Positions 44,901 to 51,945 of a stretch of 61,877 bases of DNA are shown here, piece by piece. The translations under genes and the position numbers were made by a program. The DNA comes from Leptospira sp. (GTDB taxonomy: Bacteria > Spirochaetota > Leptospiria > Leptospirales > Leptospiraceae). The notes beneath the pieces were generated by a model that saw nothing but the letters and a program-made list of their open reading frames with translations, ran no database searches and had not been told where the DNA came from. Numbering within the stretch: the stretch's first letter is position 1; every line of letters begins with the position of its first letter. The DNA lies in contig JAPZRK010000025.1 of NCBI GenBank assembly GCA_027531445.1, positions 1 through 61,877 of the forward strand, in the 5' to 3' direction.

Positions 44901-47319
44901 ATTTGGACAATTCAAAGACGGGGATGATTTTGGAACGCTTGCATTCCGAATCGCCGAAAAATTTCAATCAAAGTCTGACCTAACCAAAGCCGCAAACGTT
45001 CTTGGTAACTTTACAAGTCCTTGGGTCCGACACGTTAAACATTCAGAAGAAATCAATCGCCAAGGTTTAGAAGCATCACTTGAGTCTGGAGAATTCCAAC
45101 ATGGCTCTTTGGGTGCAATGAATACTCCTGTTCAATTATTTTTCCAAGGTAAACACTTAGCAGAGTTTGCAAATGATATCAGCAGACTATTGTTATTTGG
45201 AAGAAAAGTAAAAAGTATCCTTGCTACTGATACAGTGATGGCATTTGACTTAATCGTCAATAACCTTCGTGGTCTCACAACTTCCGCCACTGATTTTAGT
45301 AACTCAAACTTTACAGAAGACAAATACCTACAAACTTGTAAAGATCATAATGGTCTCTACTCCATCACTCTCTACAATATTCTCAAAGCTCAAGCTCTTT
45401 ACATCTATGAAGAGCCAGGGCTTGCTCTGGAATTGCTAGAAGAGGCAAACAAAAACATTGTATTCCTATTTGGACTAGTTAGTAATGCGGAACTCAATTT
45501 CTTTGTTTCTCTTTGTTTGTCGGCTCTTTACAAGATCAAACCAACAAACGAACGTAAGGAAATCATAGCTCGAATCAAAGCCAACCAAAAGCAGATGAAA
45601 ATTTGGGCTCAAAGCAGTCCTGAAAACTTTTATCACAAATTTCTATTGATTGAAGCGGAAATCGCAAGATTGGAGTACAAAAACTGGAAGGCCGCAAAGT
45701 TATATGACCAAGCAGTTTCCGAAGCTCGTGCTGGTGAGTTTGTTCAGATGGAAGCCATTATTTCTGAGGTAGCAGGCAGATTTTGGCTTTCCAAAAAGAA
45801 CGATCGCAATGTTGCAGAGTACTACACAGATGCGTACAAATTGTACGAACAATGGGGGGCTACTCGAAAATGTTCAGAACTTAAAGAACGCTACCCAGAT
45901 TATATCATAGAAAACAGACAGTATACTGGTTCAAAAAATTTCTCTCTTACTATTTCTGCGACAACGACCGACATGTATTCCGGTCAATCTTTGGATCTAC
46001 AATCAGTCGTTAAGAGCTCAGTTGCCATATCCGGAGAAATCCAATTCGAAAGCCTACTCTCAAAACTCATGCAAATCATGATGGAAAATGCAGGTGCAGA
46101 AAAGGGAGTTCTACTTTTGAAGGATGGTGACGGGCTGTTTGTCGAAGCCGAACATTCTTTGGGTCTGGGTCAAGTTAGAACGATGATTCATGAACCATTG
46201 GAAACTTATGCAAACGTTCCAAGATCGGTGATTTATTTTACAGAACGAACTAGAGAAATCTTAGTACTCAATAGCGCGACAAAAGACACTCGTTTTGCTA
46301 TTGATAAGTACGTTCAAGAAAACCAAATCAAATCCGTGTTTTGCGTTCCGATTTTAAAGCAAGGCGCATTGAATGGTATCCTTTATTTGGAAAACAACCT
46401 TTCTGAAGGTGCCTTCACTCCAGACCGACTTCAGACTATTGGACTATTAAGTTCACAAGCCGCCATCTCGTTAGATAATGCTTTGCTTTATCAAAGTTTG
46501 GAAGAAAAGGTTCGAGATAGAACCAGAGAATTGGCATTCGCCAATGATGAGTTAGCTGAAAAAAACAAACACATCACCGAATCAATCACTTACTCTTTGA
46601 ATATCCAACAAGCGATGTTACCTTCAGCCGATTCATTGAAACAATCGTTTAAGGATCATTTTGTGTTGTTTCTTCCCAAAGACATCGTTTCTGGTGATTT
46701 TTTCTGGCACACAAAAAAGGATGATTCAGTTTTACTTGCGGTCGCAGACTGTACAGGTCATGGGGTTCCTGGCGCATTGATGTCAATGATCGGTATCAAT
46801 TCACTCAATGCGATTGTGAACGAAAAAGGGATCACCGATCCAGGTAAAATTTTAGAAGAGCTAAATATTCATGTAAGAACTGTCTTGCGACAAGCAGAGA
46901 GTGATGCCAACTCTATGGACGGTATGGACATCTGTCTCATTCGTTACACAGGAAATAAATTGGAATTTGCTGGAGCAAAACGCCCGCTTTATATTTACGG
47001 ACCAGAAGGCTACAGAGAATACAAAGGCGACAAAGCATCGATTGGTGGAAGACAAAAAGAAGCAACTAGAACCTATACGACGCATGATATATCGTATACA
47101 TCTGGTAAAACGGTTGCATATCTGTCGACTGACGGATATACTGACCAATCAAATACGGATCGTATTCGTATTTCTACTAAGAATTTCCTAATGATTGCTG
47201 AAGAGAATCTCGCAAAACCTGGTGAAGCGCAAAAGGATGCTTTCCTTTCCTTCCTCAGAAGCCATATGGGGACTGAAAACCAAAGGGATGACATTACGAT
47301 CGCAGGGATTATGATTTAA
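41965..47319 (+). CDS. Giant Ser/Thr kinase - AAA ATPase - GAF - SpoIIE phosphatase protein
   Basis: 1784 residues. Residues 1-270 are a protein kinase with Lys37, catalytic HKDIKPDN (Asp133, Asn138) and DFG (Asp152). Residues about 300-650 are a predicted ATPase with Walker A GYSGVGKSS (Lys340) and Walker B FLDDMQ (Asp464/465). A long TPR-like helical region follows (about 700-1330), then a GAF domain (about 1355-1510), a coiled coil and a SpoIIE/PP2C phosphatase (about 1555-1784; Asp1578, Asp1595, Asp1775/1776 and CTGHGVPGALMS). Opposing kinase and phosphatase activities sit in one chain. It is followed by SiaB- and SiaC-like genes, so its PP2C domain probably takes the place of SiaA. Confidence 0.92.
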   Translation: MISFSGYQIRKRMNAEGSPSQVYLASSIEDGKEVVVKYISISDPLHPAIVNLRNEFEILTYLHGHNLGIKPFEFRRLADGHALVIDYLKGQFLFDIINLKEDHQIPLPMFYDVAITLAEDLAELHRHKVMHKDIKPDNIIYFPETHRAKLIDFGISTRLSKEESGFYAPNQLEGSVQYISPEQTGRMNRSVDYRTDFYSLGVLFFELSSGQLPFKGSDLMEIIHSHIAKPPRHPIEINPKIPTSLNAIILKLLEKNAENRYQTSYGLKFDLEKSLKFFKEGKLTENFTLGERDFSEEFRIPQKLYGRSEELKQLLASFSKVGQEGTTEVVLIGGYSGVGKSSLVREVQKPITALRGYFLSGKYDQYNRSEPFSAILQVLSSLVRMILTEPPDSIARWKERIVSALGSNGKVITDILPDLIHIIGEQKTVAEMGANENANRFYAVFLDFIRVFADREHPLAIFLDDMQWADSASLQLLRTLLEDRSAGSLFIMLAYRDNETDANHPFTLLIEDIKKESGSLPSIILKPLSNVDIAQLLSDSLYTPVAQVQPLADLLSAKTGGNPFFITELLKQLIRQDLIRFDGTAGSEGHGAWIWDLAKIKEASISDNVVELLLQRMRSLPKESQDLLRTASSIGSSFDLYTLAQITNRSYSEIVKLISDTVSEELFIPMGDDYRKLDSLTNELNDVNKATALSIRLRFQHDRVQQAGYELLSKEERPKLHLSIAKVLLSSTPKELLEEKIFDLVSHCNKAVAATNNKDDFKQFLALNQIAAKRAKSAAAYAPCLEYLKTAEQMILHIYSNPNAVWSEDYKLARDTYLALAEAEYLNGNFEASEKLISNILKYVKTPLEKAETYKILIVQYSLKAAYKESVDAGLEALALLGINISKENVDEAIGKEVARIKELSEGKPTDSLIDAPLMENPEMKAAVTLLTDLMSPCWNSYPNMFPLLVFKSVNLYLEYGLNPVSYGYSCYGIILGGGFGQFKDGDDFGTLAFRIAEKFQSKSDLTKAANVLGNFTSPWVRHVKHSEEINRQGLEASLESGEFQHGSLGAMNTPVQLFFQGKHLAEFANDISRLLLFGRKVKSILATDTVMAFDLIVNNLRGLTTSATDFSNSNFTEDKYLQTCKDHNGLYSITLYNILKAQALYIYEEPGLALELLEEANKNIVFLFGLVSNAELNFFVSLCLSALYKIKPTNERKEIIARIKANQKQMKIWAQSSPENFYHKFLLIEAEIARLEYKNWKAAKLYDQAVSEARAGEFVQMEAIISEVAGRFWLSKKNDRNVAEYYTDAYKLYEQWGATRKCSELKERYPDYIIENRQYTGSKNFSLTISATTTDMYSGQSLDLQSVVKSSVAISGEIQFESLLSKLMQIMMENAGAEKGVLLLKDGDGLFVEAEHSLGLGQVRTMIHEPLETYANVPRSVIYFTERTREILVLNSATKDTRFAIDKYVQENQIKSVFCVPILKQGALNGILYLENNLSEGAFTPDRLQTIGLLSSQAAISLDNALLYQSLEEKVRDRTRELAFANDELAEKNKHITESITYSLNIQQAMLPSADSLKQSFKDHFVLFLPKDIVSGDFFWHTKKDDSVLLAVADCTGHGVPGALMSMIGINSLNAIVNEKGITDPGKILEELNIHVRTVLRQAESDANSMDGMDICLIRYTGNKLEFAGAKRPLYIYGPEGYREYKGDKASIGGRQKEATRTYTTHDISYTSGKTVAYLSTDGYTDQSNTDRIRISTKNFLMIAEENLAKPGEAQKDAFLSFLRSHMGTENQRDDITIAGIMI

Positions 47320-47356
47320 TTTGGATTGATACTTTAGAGGAAGGATTCAGGACTTT

Positions 47357-47908
47357 ATGCAAAAATTGGATATTTTAACTTACGATCAGTACAAGGATAT
47401 GGAGGAGCACCGCCTGTTGATTCATTTCAAAGGAGCCCTCTACCAAGACATTCTCACCGAATTGGGAAGTATCATTCAGACCTCTATGAAGGGGGAAACG
47501 AAAATAAAAAAGATTTTTGCAGTATTTGTTGAACTTGCGCAGAATATTCTTCATTATTCTCTTGAAAGGATAGTGAACCCAGACGAATCTACATCTGGAG
47601 TCGGTATGATTGTCGTAACGGAAAGACCCGAAGGATATTATGTCAGTTCCGGGAATTATATTGCGTCGGAAAAGATTACAGGAATGGAAGAAAAAATCAA
47701 ATTTATAAACGAACTTTCACCTGAAGAAAAAAAGTCTTTTTATACTAAACAGTTACGCTCCGACAGACCCGATGATAGTAAAGGCGCAGGGGTAGGACTG
47801 ATTGACATCGCGCGAAAATCAGACGGACCACTCGTTTACTCAACAGAACATGTACCAGAAGGGAAAACCTTTTTTACAATTACTGCATTTTTCAAGAAGG
47901 AAGATTAA
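47357..47908 (+). CDS. SiaB-like protein kinase (HATPase fold)
   Basis: 183 residues. AVFVELAQNILHYS is the N-box and SKGAGVGLIDIARKS the glycine-rich box of a GHKL ATPase; the overall layout matches SiaB-type kinases that phosphorylate the small SiaC protein. No membrane segment. The SiaC-like gene follows after three bases and the PP2C-containing giant lies upstream, so phosphorylation and dephosphorylation of the same small protein are the expected roles. Confidence 0.85.
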   Translation: MQKLDILTYDQYKDMEEHRLLIHFKGALYQDILTELGSIIQTSMKGETKIKKIFAVFVELAQNILHYSLERIVNPDESTSGVGMIVVTERPEGYYVSSGNYIASEKITGMEEKIKFINELSPEEKKSFYTKQLRSDRPDDSKGAGVGLIDIARKSDGPLVYSTEHVPEGKTFFTITAFFKKED

Positions 47909-47911
47909 TCA

Positions 47912-48286
47912 ATGGAAACGATTCACATCGCTAGCACAAAAAATTCACCTGAAGTCACACTCGATTTCGAGAATGGACTCGCTGAGGTGGCAGGAGAATC
48001 CTACCCTGAAAATGCGGTTAGTTTTTTTAAGCCTGTTTTTGAGTGGCTCAACCATACTATCTCTCAAAAGAAACCATTTAAGTTTTTATTTAAATTAGAT
48101 TATTTCAACACTTCATCATCAAAGTGCATCATAGATATTTTGGATCTACTCCAGATCTATCACTCAAATGGTGGTAAGGTGACCGTAGAATGGTACTATC
48201 GCCAAGATGATGAGGACATGAAAGATACGGGTGAAGAATTCTTAGAGGATGTAGATCTTCCCCATGAATTGATCGCCTACAAGTAA
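47912..48286 (+). CDS. SiaC-like (DUF1987) switch protein
   Basis: 124 residues, the usual length. The family motif DYFNTSSSKCIIDIL is present. Thr67 lies in it, matching the position of the phosphorylated Thr68 reported for Pseudomonas SiaC (from memory). Unphosphorylated SiaC activates its cyclase partner. Here the stop overlaps the start of a nucleotide cyclase gene by one base (TAATG), which suggests that the two proteins are made together and interact. Confidence 0.88.
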   Translation: METIHIASTKNSPEVTLDFENGLAEVAGESYPENAVSFFKPVFEWLNHTISQKKPFKFLFKLDYFNTSSSKCIIDILDLLQIYHSNGGKVTVEWYYRQDDEDMKDTGEEFLEDVDLPHELIAYK

Positions 48287-49731
48287 TGAGTGGAGTTTTT
48301 GAGGAAGAGCACGAGGCTTGGGAACAATTACAGGCCGATCTAGCAAAACAAAACTTAGGCGCTGACGAACTTCGCACACTCGCGGAGACCATGTCGAGCC
48401 GATTTGGCAATCTTCTCAAACAAACTGAAAAGCTAACGAAAGTGGGCGACTCTGCCCAAAATCGATTGATGCGAATTCAGAATGAGCTTCAATCTTCCAA
48501 TGGAAAATTAGAAAAATCCATTCGCAACCTTCACCTGCTCTCTGAGTTAGGAAAGGTGATTACCTCCTCTCTCGATGCCAAAAAAATTCTCTCGGAACTC
48601 TATAACCAACTAAAAGATGAAATGGATCTGGACATCATTTCAGTCGGTTCCTATGATCAAGAATCTGATAGTGTCAAATTTAAGTTTAGCTTAAACCAAG
48701 GGAGTTACGTTCCCTCCATATTCCTTGAAAATTTAAATGACGATAACTATTCATCGATTTGTATCCGAGGAAACAAAGAAGTCATTTTAGATGATCTTAA
48801 TTTAGAATCCAAAGAAAGGATCTCTGCACTTCGTAAACAATGGGGAGAAGATATTAGATCTCTTATCTATATTCCTCTCAAAGTTGAGGATCGCGTCGTT
48901 GGAGTATTTACAATCCAAAGCAAAAATGCAAACGCATACAACTACCAACAGCTAAATATCATTCGCTCTCTTGCAAGTTATCTGGGCATCGGATTGGACA
49001 ATGCCGACGCCTATCGCAGTCTTTCGAAAAGGAATAAGGATCTTAAATCATCCCTTGAAAAGGTGAGATCACTTAATGAAAATCTAGCCTTAGAACGTCA
49101 AAAATCTGAAAATTTATTATTAAACATTTTACCGGGGCCAATAGCCGAACGATTGAAATCAGGTGAAGAAATCATCGCCGATTTCTTTCCAGATGCATCA
49201 GTCTTATTTGCAGATATAGCCGGATTTACGGTTCTAAGTTCCAAAATGAACGATGCATCCAAACTCGTATCCATTCTAAATGATATCTTTCGAGACTTTG
49301 ATAATATCACGCAGGAATTTGGCCTCGAAAAAATCAAAACGATAGGAGATTGCTACATGTTAGCTGGTGGTATCCCGAATGCCGCTCCTGATCATTTGGA
49401 CAGACTGGCAGATGCCGCGCTAAGCTTTTGTAAGGTATTTGAGAAAATCAAAAACAATTGGGGTGTCGAAATCAATGTTAGAATCGGCATTCATACTGGT
49501 GAAGTTGTAGCTGGAGTCATTGGTAAATACAAATTCGTCTATGATTTGTGGGGTGATACCGTAAACATCGCATCTCGTATGGAGTCCCATGGTCAAGTAG
49601 GACGAGTTCACGTAACGAAGGTTGTGTTTGATCGATTGCACGACTCGTACGATTTAGAGCCTAGAGGGGAAATAGATGTCAAGGGTAAAGGGAAAATGGA
49701 AACTTATTTCCTGAATAGCAAAAAGTCTTAA
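48286..49731 (+). CDS. GAF-domain class III adenylate cyclase
   Basis: 481 residues. A coiled coil (about 1-85), a GAF domain (about 90-245) and a second coiled coil precede a class III cyclase domain (about 290-481). The catalytic residues are complete: metal Asp310 (FADIAGF) and Asp355 (IGDCY), transition-state Asn427 and Arg431 (VNIASRM). The purine-specificity positions are Lys351 and Asp420, which predict ATP, hence cAMP, rather than GTP. It occupies the place of SiaD in the Sia order. Convergent to a TetR gene with a three-base gap. Confidence 0.93.
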   Translation: MSGVFEEEHEAWEQLQADLAKQNLGADELRTLAETMSSRFGNLLKQTEKLTKVGDSAQNRLMRIQNELQSSNGKLEKSIRNLHLLSELGKVITSSLDAKKILSELYNQLKDEMDLDIISVGSYDQESDSVKFKFSLNQGSYVPSIFLENLNDDNYSSICIRGNKEVILDDLNLESKERISALRKQWGEDIRSLIYIPLKVEDRVVGVFTIQSKNANAYNYQQLNIIRSLASYLGIGLDNADAYRSLSKRNKDLKSSLEKVRSLNENLALERQKSENLLLNILPGPIAERLKSGEEIIADFFPDASVLFADIAGFTVLSSKMNDASKLVSILNDIFRDFDNITQEFGLEKIKTIGDCYMLAGGIPNAAPDHLDRLADAALSFCKVFEKIKNNWGVEINVRIGIHTGEVVAGVIGKYKFVYDLWGDTVNIASRMESHGQVGRVHVTKVVFDRLHDSYDLEPRGEIDVKGKGKMETYFLNSKKS

Positions 49732-49734
49732 TTG

Positions 49735-50400
49735 CTAGGCCCTTATACCGATCATCAGCATCTCTAAAAGGTTTTTCATTTGTAGATCCAGTTTTTCTTT
49801 CTCAATTTTTGTTTTTGCATTTTTAATATTTCGTTCATTTAGCACAGCGAATCCATGCACACCACTCCAAACGGACATAGATAGGCTCTCTGTATCCACA
49901 TCCTTTCGGAAGTCATTTTTCAATTGACCATATTCGACTATATGATAGAGAGCTAGGTACGCTTCTTCGCCCGCTACTTGTAAATCTTCCGGGAGCTGTC
50001 CCTCATGGTACACTTCACCACCAAACATTAATTCCGTGCGTCTAGGATACTTCCACATAAGTTTGATATAGTTTTCACCGGCTTTACGTAGCTTTTCAAA
50101 CGCATTGGCACTTTCTGATGAAGCTTCCGTCAAGGTGTCCCTTAACTCCAAAAATCCGAGTGTTGTAAGCGCATGCAAAAGATCGAGCTTACGCGGAAAA
50201 TGTTTGTATGGTGCGGTATGACTCACACCTATTTCTGCCGCTACGTCTCTTAAACTTAAGTTATGAACACCTTTTGTTTCTAAATTTTCGCCTGCGACTT
50301 TTAAAACTAAGTTTCGCAAATCTCCATGGTGATAAGATGTCTCTCGTTTTTCCACAGTCTTTGATTTGACAGCGGGTTTTATGAGCTCGTTTTTTTTCAT
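49735..50400 (-). CDS. TetR-family regulator
   Basis: 221 residues with a basic leader (1-25) and a TetR helix-turn-helix (GVHNLSLRDVAAEIGVSHTAPYKHFPRK, about 40-75). It is divergent from the two membrane genes at 50550-51945, and the 149-base gap has strong inverted repeats. It probably represses that pair and itself. Confidence 0.87.
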   Translation of the reverse strand: MKKNELIKPAVKSKTVEKRETSYHHGDLRNLVLKVAGENLETKGVHNLSLRDVAAEIGVSHTAPYKHFPRKLDLLHALTTLGFLELRDTLTEASSESANAFEKLRKAGENYIKLMWKYPRRTELMFGGEVYHEGQLPEDLQVAGEEAYLALYHIVEYGQLKNDFRKDVDTESLSMSVWSGVHGFAVLNERNIKNAKTKIEKEKLDLQMKNLLEMLMIGIRA

Positions 50401-50403
50401 TTT

Positions 50404-50463
50404 ATGTTTACGCTGTATATATTTTTAGTAGACAATGTAAACATACAAATATACAGTGTCTAC
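50404..50463. promoter_or_regulatory. Nested inverted repeats in the TetR/membrane-gene divergent gap
   Basis: GTAGACAATGTA (50428-50439) faces TACAGTGTCTAC (50452-50463), 11 of 12 positions matching. A second pair, ATGTTTAC (50404-50411) and GTAAACAT (50437-50444), is perfect and overlaps the first. Two alternative operators for the divergent TetR protein are likely. Confidence 0.6.
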
Positions 50464-50549
50464 ATAGACAGGATGATATTTCAAAACTCGATGTCAAGGT
50501 CTTTTGATCGCACTTCGAACGAGGAAATCCATATGTCAGAGGAGAAAAA

Positions 50550-51494
50550 ATGAGATTTTCAAAACAACTTTCCATCGAGCATCCGCAATCACCATTGTAT
50601 TGGAATTTGTTGCTGATGACGGCCTGCACGATTTTAGCTACGTCCCTACTCTACTTTGATCAGCGAATCATTTCGGGAAGTCTTGCTTGGATTAAGCCAA
50701 TCAAATTCTCGCTATCACTCGGGATATACTCGCTAACCTTAGTTTGGATCATCCAATTTTTTGATGGTCATATTGCGGCCATAAAAAGGTTATCTTGGAT
50801 CATCACCATCATGGGCTGGATTGAAATTGTAGCAATTTTTGGACAAGTCGCCCGCGGAGAACAAAGTCATTTCAATATTTCGACACCACTCAATAGTTTT
50901 ATCTTTAGTTTAATGGGAATTAGTATTACAATTTTCTGGATATCGCATTTGATATTGAGCTTTCGTTTATTTAAAATGAAGTCTATCAATCCTTTCCTGA
51001 AAGAAAGTCTTTTATGGGGAATGTTGATTGCAGCGTACGCAATGATCATTGGTTTTTTTATGACTTCGCCTCGTCCTGAACAAATCGAACTAATGAAAAG
51101 TGGTATCGTTCAAACAAACGGAAGTCATACCTTTGGTGCACCGGATGGTGGTCCAGGTATCTTTTTCTTTGGGTGGAGTACGATCGCCGGTGATCTACGA
51201 GTTGCTCACTTTTTTGGAATGCATGCAATGCAAGTATTCACATTGATTCCCATATTAATTCTTGGGCTGAATGGGAAAAATCAAAGTTTCAAAAATCATA
51301 ATTTTGCCTTACGTCTTTTAGGAATAGCCATCTTTGGAATTACACTTGTTATGACAGTCCAAGCATTAAATGGAGAATCCATTTTCAGATCCACTTCACT
51401 TTTTCAAGGATTCTACCTTTTCTTTACCATAATTACAATTTGTTCGCTCTTCATGTTTAGTTTAAAATTTAATCCAACCAAAGAAGTCAAATAA
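50550..51494 (+). CDS. Polytopic membrane protein paired with ABA4-like protein
   Basis: 314 residues with about eight membrane segments. Conserved-looking loops are SLAWIKPIKFSLSLGIYSLT, GGPGIFFFGWSTIAGDLRVAHFFGMHAMQ and VQALNGESIF; His and Asp near residues 215-230 could bind a cofactor or metal. I recognise no named family with certainty. A good ribosome site (AGAGGAG) precedes the ATG, and the ABA4-like gene follows after ten bases. Confidence 0.75.
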   Translation: MRFSKQLSIEHPQSPLYWNLLLMTACTILATSLLYFDQRIISGSLAWIKPIKFSLSLGIYSLTLVWIIQFFDGHIAAIKRLSWIITIMGWIEIVAIFGQVARGEQSHFNISTPLNSFIFSLMGISITIFWISHLILSFRLFKMKSINPFLKESLLWGMLIAAYAMIIGFFMTSPRPEQIELMKSGIVQTNGSHTFGAPDGGPGIFFFGWSTIAGDLRVAHFFGMHAMQVFTLIPILILGLNGKNQSFKNHNFALRLLGIAIFGITLVMTVQALNGESIFRSTSLFQGFYLFFTIITICSLFMFSLKFNPTKEVK

Positions 51495-51504
51495 GGAGAA
51501 TATT

Positions 51505-51945
51505 ATGACCGCTTCACAAATCTTTCAAATCGTAAACCCAATTGCCATGATCGGATGGTTGTTATTAATATTTTTCCCTCGTTGGAAACATACAAAAACG
51601 ATAACCTCTCTATTCCTTTCCTCACTTCTGTTTGCAGGAGTTTATGTAATTTCTCTTTCCATTTCTTATGGTAAAACGGGAGGAAATTTTAGTAGCTTAG
51701 AAGGTGTTCGATTATTGTTTACGAATGATTTCGCACTACTCGCTGGTTGGGTTCACTATTTAGCCTTTGATCTGTTTGTTGGAACATGGGAAGTGGAAGA
51801 TGCAATCGCAAATGGGATTTCGAGATTCGTAATCATTCCTTGTCTTTTTTTGACCTTTATGTTTGGTCCAACAGGATTGCTGAGTTATATCATACTAAAG
51901 TTTGTCTTAAGAAAACCGGTATTAACCACCATAAACATCAAGTAG
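51505..51945 (+). CDS. ABA4-like (DUF4281) membrane protein
   Basis: 146 residues with four membrane segments. LAGWVHYLAFDLFVGTWEVEDA and the FGPTGLLSYI motif are typical of the ABA4-like family, named after a plant protein required for neoxanthin formation. AAGGAG precedes the ATG. Its 3' end overlaps the convergent ankyrin gene by 24 bases. Pairing with the upstream membrane protein under a TetR protein suggests an isoprenoid- or lipid-related membrane function; this is inference. Confidence 0.8.
   Translation: MTASQIFQIVNPIAMIGWLLLIFFPRWKHTKTITSLFLSSLLFAGVYVISLSISYGKTGGNFSSLEGVRLLFTNDFALLAGWVHYLAFDLFVGTWEVEDAIANGISRFVIIPCLFLTFMFGPTGLLSYIILKFVLRKPVLTTINIK

Noticed and set aside
48286..49731. 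Diguanylate cyclase (SiaD orthologue)
   Set aside because: No GGDEF motif; the catalytic domain is a class III nucleotide cyclase with adenine-type specificity residues.
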